A program made the translations under genes and the position numbers. A stretch of 64,000 nt of DNA, from assembly GCA_003506895.1 (NCBI GenBank), contig DNXO01000091.1, positions 109,547-173,546 on the forward strand. Direction: 5' to 3'. How positions within the stretch are numbered: position 1 is the stretch's first letter; the number at the start of each line of letters is the position of its first letter. Source of the stretch: Acetobacteraceae bacterium. Lineage in GTDB: Bacteria > Pseudomonadota > Alphaproteobacteria > Acetobacterales > Acetobacteraceae. Positions 27,026-36,400 of this stretch are shown piece after piece. The notes beneath the pieces were generated by a model. The model searched no databases. It was given only the letters and a program-made list of their open reading frames with translations, and was not told the origin of the DNA.

Positions 27026-27811
27026 ATGACGAGTGAAGCTGTAGCCCGCAAACTTGAGTACCTCAACAGGTGCCTCAAAGAGGGGCCATTGCAGGGCGTC
27101 GAGGACCCGGAAGTCTGGGAATTGCTTGATTTCCTCAACGCGGATATGGCCGCGACCATAGATGAGGCCCATGCCCTCACCTCCCATATGGTCAGATTCA
27201 TTGAGACGTTCATTCGAGTCAAGAAGCACCTAGCCCCCGACCAAGATACAGCTTTGGTAGAGGTGGGACACCTTTCACTGTTGGCTAGGTTTATGAAGAA
27301 TTGCGGTTATAATGTTACTCCTTGCTTGGGAGATTTCCGATATAAACTGGAGGGAGCCCCCGAGACTGCAGATGTGTTATTTGCGTTCGAGGTCTTCGAG
27401 CACGTTAAGGATCAGGATTCTACCTTCATCTCTGATATAGATATATTCAATTTTTCTGGCATTAACAGATTTCTTCAAGAATGCCGGCGCTTATTGAAGC
27501 GTGACGGCACCTTAGTTATCACGACGCCAAACATCTGTTCATTGCACTCCTTGGTAAATTTAGTTGAGTATAAAAACCCACTTACTTTCTACCCGCATGT
27601 GAAGGAGTATTCGCCGCAGGACGTTATTGATCTTTGCGCGCGCAATGGAATGCGTCTGGTTAAGTTTGAAGCATTTTTCGCGTATTATTACCTGGGCGGT
27701 GACCGACAAAAAGCGATGGAACAGTACATCCTTAAACCCGGATTCGCAGCGGAAAATCGCGGGGACTGTTCATTCTTCATCTTTTGCCGCGATGACGCGC
27801 CGCAAGCATAG
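27026..27811 (+). CDS. SAM-dependent methyltransferase-like protein
   Basis: A 261-residue protein. The pattern ADVLFAFEVFEHVKD, then LQECRRLLKRDGTLVITTPN, is that of class I methyltransferases of the Methyltransf_23 kind (post-I and post-II segments). The usual glycine-rich motif I appears as LVEVGHLSLLARF, which lacks the GxGxG pattern, so SAM binding is not certain. ATG 27026 follows a weak AGGA. The gene is clearly richer in AT than the catabolic genes on either side of the glycan region, which suggests separate acquisition. It may methylate a sugar in the glycan. Confidence 0.65.
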   Translation: MTSEAVARKLEYLNRCLKEGPLQGVEDPEVWELLDFLNADMAATIDEAHALTSHMVRFIETFIRVKKHLAPDQDTALVEVGHLSLLARFMKNCGYNVTPCLGDFRYKLEGAPETADVLFAFEVFEHVKDQDSTFISDIDIFNFSGINRFLQECRRLLKRDGTLVITTPNICSLHSLVNLVEYKNPLTFYPHVKEYSPQDVIDLCARNGMRLVKFEAFFAYYYLGGDRQKAMEQYILKPGFAAENRGDCSFFIFCRDDAPQA

Positions 27812-27834
27812 CCGGATGCCTTGTGGGTTGGGGA

Positions 27835-28881
27835 ATGGGTAATCTGGCGCCCTATTTCATCGGAGCAAACCGAACGATGAGCTCCTTGAGCGCCCCGGCG
27901 ATGGCGATGCTCGTCGGAATGAACTTCTCCTTCCTCGACCCGCAGATGCACGGCGCCGATGCTTGTGCAAAGGACCCCTCTATTAATTTTCGTGGCGCCA
28001 TGTTCCTCCCCAAATATTCAGATCCGCTAATACGTGAACGCGTCAAGGACGAACTGGGACAACTGCGGCAATCCGGATTTTCTTCAATTCGCACGCTCGT
28101 CGCGTTTGCTGATCGCCCGTCGCGATTCTCCGATTGGTTCGATAGCGGCCTGTCGACGCAGGACGCACCGCGCCTAGTTGCAGAATATGTAAGCGATGTG
28201 ACAGCAGCTGGTTTTAATCACCTGGAGCTCGCGTTCAGTTCTCAGGCTGGAGCGAATCCTGCCTGTCGCAAGGAACGCTGGGGAGATTGCTTTAACAATG
28301 CCACGATCGCTCAAAATATAGCGTTCGTTACTGCAGTCCGACGAGGCCTCGCTCCGCCGCCCGGAATTGAACTCCGGTTTGATTTGGCAAACGAGGCCTG
28401 CATCGTACCAGAAATGGCGAGGCCTCTCGCCGAGAATTACCAGAGCTACATCCGGCCATTAGTTGCCGAATACAGACACCAATTTCCGCGCGACAACGTA
28501 ACGGTGTCCTGCTCGATCGGGCGACTCGCCGAAGCACGCCCTCGTCTCGACGAGACGTTCGCGGCTGCGGGGAGTGGGCCGTCCTTCTACGAAATTCACG
28601 CCTATGAGAACTCAACGATCGACATCAACGCGATAGCCTTAAATCTAAAGCATGCCTTGGGTAACTCGTCAGCCCCTCTGGTCATTGGGGAGACAAACTT
28701 TGGTCTCCCAAGCTACACGAATAGACTGCTTAGTGCCTTGGAGGCAGTTGATGTGCGGGTCGAGAGCATTCTGTTCTGGCCACTGAAAAATTCAGCAAAT
28801 GATTGCGGAGTTGACGTTCCACCTCCGTATACCCGCTCCGGTGCGCTGGGCTCGACGCCAATCCCGCAGACCAAAGAATAA
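27835..28881 (+). CDS. GH-A-like TIM-barrel protein, putative glycoside hydrolase
   Basis: A 348-residue protein of no firmly recognised family. Features fit a clan GH-A glycosidase barrel: LRFDLANEACIVP near residue 185 has the NE pair where the acid/base glutamate sits, YEIHAYENS lies near residue 258, and VIGETNFGLPSY near residue 284 has the glutamate expected at the nucleophile strand. No signal peptide is evident, which is unusual for a secreted hydrolase. The start is uncertain (GTG 27823, ATG 27835 or ATG 27877). It may trim the glycan made by its neighbours. Confidence 0.55.
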   Translation: MGNLAPYFIGANRTMSSLSAPAMAMLVGMNFSFLDPQMHGADACAKDPSINFRGAMFLPKYSDPLIRERVKDELGQLRQSGFSSIRTLVAFADRPSRFSDWFDSGLSTQDAPRLVAEYVSDVTAAGFNHLELAFSSQAGANPACRKERWGDCFNNATIAQNIAFVTAVRRGLAPPPGIELRFDLANEACIVPEMARPLAENYQSYIRPLVAEYRHQFPRDNVTVSCSIGRLAEARPRLDETFAAAGSGPSFYEIHAYENSTIDINAIALNLKHALGNSSAPLVIGETNFGLPSYTNRLLSALEAVDVRVESILFWPLKNSANDCGVDVPPPYTRSGALGSTPIPQTKE

Positions 28882-29133
28882 ACGGGGAACCCCAGCGCCG
28901 CCATGCCTGCCGGATCTGCGGTAGTCGGCTTGGTCGGCAGGATAAACTCCGCGCCGGCGCCCAATGAGAGTATGGAGCACCCAGTCTCGTAACGCTAAAT
29001 CACCCCGTGATGCGCCTACACGCACAGGGTGCGTAGTACGCGCATCCGTGGCGTTTATGATATCATGACACCGACTGGCGCCCAAGATATCACAAGTACT
29101 CGCCGACTTCTATATAATGACCCCGCAGAGAGT

Positions 29134-30129
29134 CTATTCAGCGGCCAAATCCGGCGGTCTGAGACAGAATCTTGGAGAATATTCCTTGTCCGATTTAAAA
29201 TCGCCCGGCGGATCCAAGCACAATCCAGCAAACATTATTGTCGGCTTGATATGGCCGCAGTCAATCAGAAGGCAATTCATGAATTCAAGGAAGTCTATGA
29301 ACCCCTTATCGGTTTCCCTTTTGGGATCATAGTTGTGACCAAATCCACGATCCACAAACACCTCAGTCAAGCCGCCAAACGCTACGAGATGAGAAAAATG
29401 AAACCTGCTCAACAATAACGGAAGGATATCCTGCGCCCGGATGCCCTCAAAACCCGAACCTGAGCAATCGAAGTTGACGTAGTTTTCCCATACCTGATTG
29501 AGCTGATGGTTTTTCTTTTTCGAGATATCCAACATACTCCAGAGGTTCTCAACTACCTTCAAAACCTCCGGCCATCGCATATGGCCATTTCGCCCAATGA
29601 TATCGTAAACAGCGAAGGTTCCACCCGGGCGCAGATTAGCTCTTACGGAGTCAAAAACGGCCTCTAGATTAACAATATGATGCAATGAGTGGTGTGCCAT
29701 AATACCATCATAAGGTTCCTCTAGCTGACTCTCGTTGAGGTCTCTTTGAATAAACCGAAAATTAGTTGTCAGCCCTGACGATTCGACCAGCGCCCGCCCC
29801 TTTGAAAGCAGCCCCTCGGATAACTCGAAGCAGTCGATCCTAAAAGAATTGAATCCCATTTCTTGAAGTCGCTTCGCAACAGCGACCTCTTGAGCAAGGT
29901 CGCCCGCGCCGAGACTAGCAAAAATCGGCGTATCCAGCGCCAAGGTCCCGTAATTTGTCAAAAGTCGAGCAAATATTTCAGCAATATTGTTGGTCCCAAA
30001 GGCCTTTTCTAACCGCGGCGAAATATAATTCCAACTCCAATACCGAAAAGCCGCCGGCATTTGATCCAGAACACCATCCTTGAACTGCGCTATTTGCGCC
30101 GCTACTCTCGTGCCATAATCATCAGCCAT
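29134..30129 (-). CDS. Class I SAM-dependent methyltransferase
   Basis: A 331-residue protein. Motif I is SLGAGDLAQEVAVAKRL near residue 68; an acidic residue follows in FRIDCFELSEG; then YDGIMAHHSLHHIVNLEAVFD and LRPGGTFAVYDIIGRNG give the expected strands 4 and 5. The double histidine segment is common in methyltransferases acting on small molecules or sugars. A long N-terminal extension (about 60 residues) and C-terminal region are specific to it. It is on the opposite strand to the putative glycosidase gene and converges with it across 252 bases in which I see no gene. The gene is AT-rich for this window, suggesting transfer. Confidence 0.75.
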   Translation of the reverse strand: MADDYGTRVAAQIAQFKDGVLDQMPAAFRYWSWNYISPRLEKAFGTNNIAEIFARLLTNYGTLALDTPIFASLGAGDLAQEVAVAKRLQEMGFNSFRIDCFELSEGLLSKGRALVESSGLTTNFRFIQRDLNESQLEEPYDGIMAHHSLHHIVNLEAVFDSVRANLRPGGTFAVYDIIGRNGHMRWPEVLKVVENLWSMLDISKKKNHQLNQVWENYVNFDCSGSGFEGIRAQDILPLLLSRFHFSHLVAFGGLTEVFVDRGFGHNYDPKRETDKGFIDFLEFMNCLLIDCGHIKPTIMFAGLCLDPPGDFKSDKEYSPRFCLRPPDLAAE

Positions 30130-30313
30130 CGGCCAGTATCCTCAAAAATTCTAAGTGCACCAAACATCTGGTAGACGACCTATATCAGCTCGGGGCGTCA
30201 ATATTATTGGCGCGGATCGAGCGATAAAGTGGACGATAACCTGCAGCAGGACCGCGATTTGCGGCCAACACCTCAAGAAGGACATTTTCTCGACGCGCCC
30301 GCGGGCGTGATCG

Positions 30314-31579
30314 TCAGTCACCATGCCCCAACTCAATCTCCTGCAGCACGAACACCAAAGTTCGCCCCCCCGCTCCCTCCGGCATCACTGACTGAGTGGC
30401 CTCCACCTCAACCCGAATCGCCGCTTCGTTGTCACCAGGAATCGCGACAGACAACATGAACGATCCTGGAGCAAGATCCCGCACTTCGGTCTGATCGCCA
30501 GCCCGCAACGTGATCTTTCCGCCAAGCGGCATCTCGTCCGGCACCCAGCCGTGCACCGCCACGCGTGTCACCGCCCGCTTCGGCTGAATGGTCAGTCCCA
30601 CCTTGGTGCCAACCCACCGGTCGTGGTACATCCCGGTCAGCTTGCCATCCTGAACCCCATATCCGGTGATCGGCGCCCGTAGATTCTCCAGCACTTCTTC
30701 CAGGAACTTTCGCCCGCTCACCACCTGGTTGGTCAGGTCCAGTTCCTTGTTCTGATAGTGCTCGATCCATGAGTCGCGCCTGGTCAGCCCCTCCTTCAGC
30801 TCTGTCACGTCGCTGGCCGTCAATGGGTACCCAGGAACCAGGAACGCCGGCATTGGACGCTGCACATAGAACGTCGCATGTGGGGCGGCGATCTCCTCCT
30901 CCGGCCGCGTCTTGGTATAGAGGTAGATCGATATTGATTTGCGCGACAAATGCTTCTTGTTCTCCGGCAGCCGGATCTTCGGAAAGCCGTGCCAACTGAT
31001 CTCACTCGTTTCGAAGATCACTGCCCGGTTGAAGATCGGCTCGAATGAACTGACCTTGTTGGTCTCCGGATGCCGCGGGTCGGAGTGCAGTTCGATGTTG
31101 CCACCCCATTCGGGGCGCCAGCCAGGGTTCAGATAGATCAGCAGGTTCAACCGGCGATAAGCACTCAGATCCTCCATCCGGTTGAAATCGACATGCGGGT
31201 CTAGCTCTTGTCCGTCACGATTTTCGTGCGTCCCGCCCCCGAAGAGAGCGGGATCGGGCAGCAGATCGGGGATACCGGTGACCGCCGACATCAGGTCCAG
31301 GAACGGCTGGGAGCAGAAACAATCGTAGATGTCTTTATAGAACGGGCTGACTCTGGCCATCTTGGTCTCAACCGCCTTACCGCCGACGACCCCGAACTCA
31401 TTGACCGCGTTCTCCGCCTTGAACGACGGAAAATCGGCCAAAGCCTGCGCCGCCGCAGCTGGCGTAAGGAACCCGTCGATGCACAGGTGGCGGAACGGCT
31501 GCGCCCTATCGAACAGGCTACGGAGCTGTCCAGCCTGATTAGTCAGCAGCGGGTCAACGATCTCGTCTAGGTCGGCCAT
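30314..31579 (-). CDS. 2OG-Fe(II) oxygenase with C-terminal beta module
   Basis: A 421-residue protein. The prolyl-4-hydroxylase-like core has iron ligands H129-x-D131 (DPHVDFNR) and H197 (ISWHGFPK), with R213 in SRKSISIYLY for 2-oxoglutarate. Residues about 310-421 form a separate module rich in beta-type sequence, ending TLVFVLQEIELGHGD, similar in pattern to the free-standing protein at 21955-22392. I chose ATG 31579, about 10 bases after AAGGA; ATG 31639 is possible but has no ribosome site. It probably hydroxylates a protein or a glycan component. It shares strand and direction with the sulfotransferase gene upstream. Confidence 0.8.
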   Translation of the reverse strand: MADLDEIVDPLLTNQAGQLRSLFDRAQPFRHLCIDGFLTPAAAAQALADFPSFKAENAVNEFGVVGGKAVETKMARVSPFYKDIYDCFCSQPFLDLMSAVTGIPDLLPDPALFGGGTHENRDGQELDPHVDFNRMEDLSAYRRLNLLIYLNPGWRPEWGGNIELHSDPRHPETNKVSSFEPIFNRAVIFETSEISWHGFPKIRLPENKKHLSRKSISIYLYTKTRPEEEIAAPHATFYVQRPMPAFLVPGYPLTASDVTELKEGLTRRDSWIEHYQNKELDLTNQVVSGRKFLEEVLENLRAPITGYGVQDGKLTGMYHDRWVGTKVGLTIQPKRAVTRVAVHGWVPDEMPLGGKITLRAGDQTEVRDLAPGSFMLSVAIPGDNEAAIRVEVEATQSVMPEGAGGRTLVFVLQEIELGHGD

Positions 31580-31678
31580 GGCGTATTTATCCTTCGGCGG
31601 AATCTGGGGAGGAGCCGCGACATTCTCGATCCGCGCCATTTCGCACGTTGGAGGCGAAATGGGAAGAACCGTTACCTG

Positions 31679-33157
31679 TTACGACAGCATGATTGTATCC
31701 TGCGGCGCACGCCCAGTATCGGGTGCGCCAGCGCTCGCGGTATCTTCCTTGGCATCGCTGCTGAGCCTGTATCCGAACCGCCGCAGATTAGCTCCCATAA
31801 TGGCCTCCATCAACTCGATCTCCGCTGGCGAAAAGACCCTGGCATATTTCCCTATCTCGCCGGTCTGCCTCGGCTTGTCCGGCCCCCGCTCGGCGATGGG
31901 CATATTCTCCAGCACCGTCTTCGCGACCAGCGCATCCAGTTGCTCGTCGGACACCGGCATCCCGATCCGGTCCAACGTCAGGCGGAACTCCGCTCGGGGG
32001 CTACGGCGCAACTTTTCGTAGTGCAACAGCAACCGTCGTTCGGGCGCATGGGCGTCGAAGGCCGACTGCACGATGTCGACCTGGAAATTCCAAAAATGCG
32101 AGTAAAACGCAATGGCATACAGGCGCAATTGTGGATCAGTCGTCTTTGCTAACTTCATCGACGCGAACGGCGAAAACCTGGACTTCATCACGTCGCGCCC
32201 GTCGCGCATCAGGAAAATCATGAAGGACCCCGGAAACGCCTGCATGACGACATCGGCGGCATGCGAATCGTTTGGCATCTTGAATGCGACTTTTTTGTAG
32301 TGAATGAACCCCCACTCGTTCACGACGTGCCGGAAGACCGTTTCTTTCAAGAGGCTGAGATACATCTTCCGGTTCTGCGGGCTCCAGATCTGGTTCTCCT
32401 GCCGTTCGTATATGAACTCCCGCTCAAACGGGGCGATCACCGACACATCATCCCTGACGCTGGCGCCGGTTTCGAAATTTATGCCGCTTTCGAAATACCC
32501 GGCTTTGTTCGCCAAATCGTAGAATCGTTCCGCGATCCAGCTAATCGGCGCGAACATCTTGCCGACGCCTGGCTCGTCCATAGGTCGCACTTGGCCGTTC
32601 CAGCACAGGATATCATTGGCAAGCCACGTGCTGCCGGAGCGGGCGGTCGAAAAGATCCATATGCTGTTGCTCTCCAGCATACGAACCAACCGGTCCTTCT
32701 GGACATAGAACACCCGCACGAAAAATCGTGGCGTTTCCAGGCCGCCCGAAACCAGCCGAGCCGTTAGTGTTAGAACATTGGTATCGTCGAACAGGATCTG
32801 CGTTGGGACGATGAATTGATGTCTCTGCGTAAAATTCCGAAATACTTTGCTGTCTATGACCTCACCCCTCAGCAGCAGCGTGACCTCAAATATGTAGTCA
32901 GGGTGCTCAGGAAAAAACGGCGCCAGCAGGTCGACTGCCAGTTCGCTGAAGTCGCCCCGCGTGCGGGCCGGGAGGTCGAGCAGCGTCGGCACCAGTAGGT
33001 CTGCGGACTGTTTGAACCCCCACGTCCTGGGGGCTGGGCCGCCGTCCAGATCGGCGGACCTAACTTCTACCCATACATCCCGAGATGGCGGAGGAGCCGC
33101 CGTATCGTGATCTAAGGGTCTGATCCGAATCAGCTTCGGTTCATCAACGACATCCAT
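31679..33157 (-). CDS. Sulfotransferase with N-terminal beta-rich domain
   Basis: A 492-residue protein. The start ATG 33157 (MDVVDEPKLIRIRP) follows GAGAGG; the frame is open further upstream but the extra residues do not look like protein. The PAPS-binding loop is IFSTARSGSTWLANDIL (residues 168-184), and the 3'-phosphate segment FLMRDGRDVMKSR lies near residue 335. Residues about 25-155 form a beta-rich domain not needed for catalysis, possibly carbohydrate-binding. It would transfer sulfate from PAPS to a glycan, or possibly to tyrosine. No PAPS-synthesis genes are in the window. Confidence 0.82.
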   Translation of the reverse strand: MDVVDEPKLIRIRPLDHDTAAPPPSRDVWVEVRSADLDGGPAPRTWGFKQSADLLVPTLLDLPARTRGDFSELAVDLLAPFFPEHPDYIFEVTLLLRGEVIDSKVFRNFTQRHQFIVPTQILFDDTNVLTLTARLVSGGLETPRFFVRVFYVQKDRLVRMLESNSIWIFSTARSGSTWLANDILCWNGQVRPMDEPGVGKMFAPISWIAERFYDLANKAGYFESGINFETGASVRDDVSVIAPFEREFIYERQENQIWSPQNRKMYLSLLKETVFRHVVNEWGFIHYKKVAFKMPNDSHAADVVMQAFPGSFMIFLMRDGRDVMKSRFSPFASMKLAKTTDPQLRLYAIAFYSHFWNFQVDIVQSAFDAHAPERRLLLHYEKLRRSPRAEFRLTLDRIGMPVSDEQLDALVAKTVLENMPIAERGPDKPRQTGEIGKYARVFSPAEIELMEAIMGANLRRFGYRLSSDAKEDTASAGAPDTGRAPQDTIMLS

Positions 33158-33402
33158 CAAATACCTCTCACGCACCGTAGCCAGATCTGTCTCAGGGGGT
33201 CCAGCCCATGAACACCGGAACAGGCCAAAGCGAGGCACCGCCGAACGAAATTGCCCCCCGCTGAGGCTGCGTAGCAGGTCACCCAACCGATTGAAATAGA
33301 TTCTTCGGCAAACCCTCGACGCCGCCCATCCATTTTCTGGCGCCGCAGCGCGTATCTGCACTAAATAGCATCTAGACACGATACGATGGAGCAACCTGTT
33401 CG

Positions 33403-36400
33403 ATGAACGAATGGACCGACCGGAACGCGGCACGACATAGTGGCATGGCACGTGAACTGCCGTCCGCAGACATCCCGTTCCATCGCGCCATGATTGGTAA
33501 GCGGCCTCTAAGCCTGCCAGCGCGGGAACTTCTCAAGCTGCCCGGAAAGAAATGGATCACCTGGGCGGTGTTCGATGCTGACTGGTATCGCGCCACCTAC
33601 CTAGCCGACACCGCCCCCCTCGTTGGCGCCCTACCCGACAGGGTTCTAGAATTCTACCTCGAGACCGGCCAATCCCTCTACCACTCCCCCAACATGCTGT
33701 TCGACGAGGACTGGCACCGCCGCGCTTACCCCGCCATCGCCGCCTTGGTTCAGACTGGAAAATACCCCTCCGCCTTCGACGCCTACTGCCGCGGCGGCTG
33801 CCTCGATCGATCCCCGCACTGGCTGTTCGACGAAGCCGAGTACCGCCGCCGCAACCCCGACCTGACGGATGCAGTCCTGGCGGAACGGGGGCTGGTCAAC
33901 GGCTACGACCATTACCTATGGCGTGGAAGCGCAGAGGGCCGCATCGCCCACATGCTGTTCGATCCATCCGTTTACCTCGCCCATCTCCCGCCGGCCGAGG
34001 CCGATGCCGCCTCGACGGACGGGCCGTTCCGCCACTACCTGCAACGGCTTGATCGGCGGGCGCCAGAGGTGCCCACGTCGCTATACTTCGATCCCACCTG
34101 GTACCGGCAACGCTATCCCGAGGTGGCCGACGCGATTGACCGCGGCACCTGGCGATGCGCGCTGGAACATTACCTGTGCAACGACACACCCACCGCGTTC
34201 GATCCCAACCCGGCATTTTCCGAGGCATACTACGTCGCACACACCCCCAACGTCGCTGGGATGATCGAGCATAGGCACTTCCGCAACGGCTACGCCCATT
34301 TCCTCCGCCACGGCTTGGCCGAGGGACGATCGCCGAGCGAACCAATCGATCTGGCCTGGTATGCGAAGCAGGAGACCGTGCGGCAAGAGATCGACGAAGG
34401 ATCTGTATCCGACGCCTTCGCCCACTGGCTGACCATAGGCCAACTCCAGGGCTTGCGTTCGGCACCATTGCCGCAACAGCCGATCACCGAGGCACAGGCC
34501 AAAGCGCTCTTTCGCGAGCGAGCGCGTTTGGTTTCGGTATCATCCAGTCGAATGGGGTTGAATTTCCGAACGGCCTCTGAACCGGCGCTTAGTGTCATCA
34601 TGGTTCTACACAACCAGTTCGATCTGACCATGATGGCGCTCAGTTCGTTGCGAACGAACTACCCCGGCGATATCCAACTGATCCTGGTCGATTCCGGGTC
34701 AAATGATGAGACCAAATATATTGAGAGTCGCGTCCACGGCGCGCACCATCTGCGGTTCGATAGCAACATCGGATATCTGCGCGGCTGCAACGCGGCTTTG
34801 ACAATCGCCTCTGCCGACGTGGTCGTGTACCTTCACAACGATATCGAGCTCGGGCCCGGTGCAATAGCGGCCGCACTGCACCGACTGACGACTAATTCGA
34901 CCGTTGGCGCTGTCGGCGGTATGATTCTTAGGACCCATAACGTCCTTCAGGAGGCCGGGAGCATCGTTTGGTGCGACGGTTCGACCCAGGGATACATGCG
35001 TGACGCTTCACCGCTGGCGCCCGAAGCAAATTTCGTCCGTGACGTCGATTTTTGCTCGGGCGTCTTCCTGATGGCACGCCGCGAGTTGTTGTTCAGGCTG
35101 GGTGGTTTTGATGAAGCCTTTGCCCCAGCCTACTACGAAGACGTCGATCTTTGCTTCCGCATTACGCAGGCTGGATACCGAGTTGTTTATGATCCAGCGG
35201 TGGTCGTTCATCACGTGGAGTACGGAAGCGCCACCGACAGCCACGCCGCTGAGACGGAGATGCGTCGAGCTCACCAAATCTTTGCGCTGAAGCACGTTGG
35301 TGAGCTTGCCAATCGTCGTGCTCGCGGCGGTGGCGTTGAGGTGTTTGCCCGTATGACCGACGCCTCGCGAAGGCGGGTGCTTTTCATGGAGGACACTGTC
35401 CCGCTTCGTATGATCGGGTCCGGTTTCATAAGATCAAACGACCTTGTGACAGTAATGGCTTCGATGGGCTATGAGATAACCATTTATCCACTCAATGGCT
35501 GCGCCTTCGATCTATCCACGGTTTATGCCGACATGCCTGATAACGTTGAGGTAATGTACAATCATTCCATCGAAAGACTGCAAGAATTCCTGGCGGCGCG
35601 GCAGGACTACTATAACGTAATATGGATTGCCCGGACTCACAATCTGGAGGCGGTTCGGCCCATTCTTGAACGAGTTGCAGGCGCTTCGGGCAACCGACCG
35701 CGCGTGGTACTCGACACCGAGGCGATTGCCTCGTTTCGTGACCTCGAGCGGGCGGCGCTTGCGGGGCAGACCTTCGACGCTGACGTTGCTATCAGGCAGG
35801 AACTCTCCAACGGGCCTTTCTGCGACGAAATTGTCGCAGTCACCGAATCAGAGGCCGCGGCGGTTCGCGAGATTGGCCTCGTCAACGTCGCCGTGATCGG
35901 TCATATGCGGGCGCTTAACCCGACGCCACGGCCAGTCGCTGAGCGAACAGGAATGCTGTTTGTCGGGGCGATTCATCGGATGGACAGTCCAAACTACGAC
36001 GGTCTGTGCTGGTTCATTGATGAAGTTCTGCCGCTCGTTGACAAGCAACTCGGATGGCGGACCCGGCTGACCGTAGTCGGCTACACAAGTGCGGATGTTA
36101 GTTTGGACCGGTTCCGCGACCATCCCCGGGTGACTTTGCGCGGCAGAGTTTCGAACCTTGCGTCACTCTACGACTCGCATCGTTTATTCGTTGCTCCAAC
36201 CCGCATTGCGGCTGGCACACCCTACAAAATCTGCGAGGCGGCCTCATTCGGACTGCCGGTGGTAGCGACGAGGCTGTTGCGCACGCAGCTTGGCTGGGTA
36301 GATGATCAAGAGCTGTTGACAGCCGAGGCTGCCGATCCCGCTGCGTTTGCCAAGCAGGTCGTTACACTCCACACCGATGACGCCGTGTGGCAAAGGTTGC

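Noticed and set aside
29029..29418. 129-codon plus-strand frame
   Set aside because: Mostly antisense to a clear methyltransferase gene and without its own motif.
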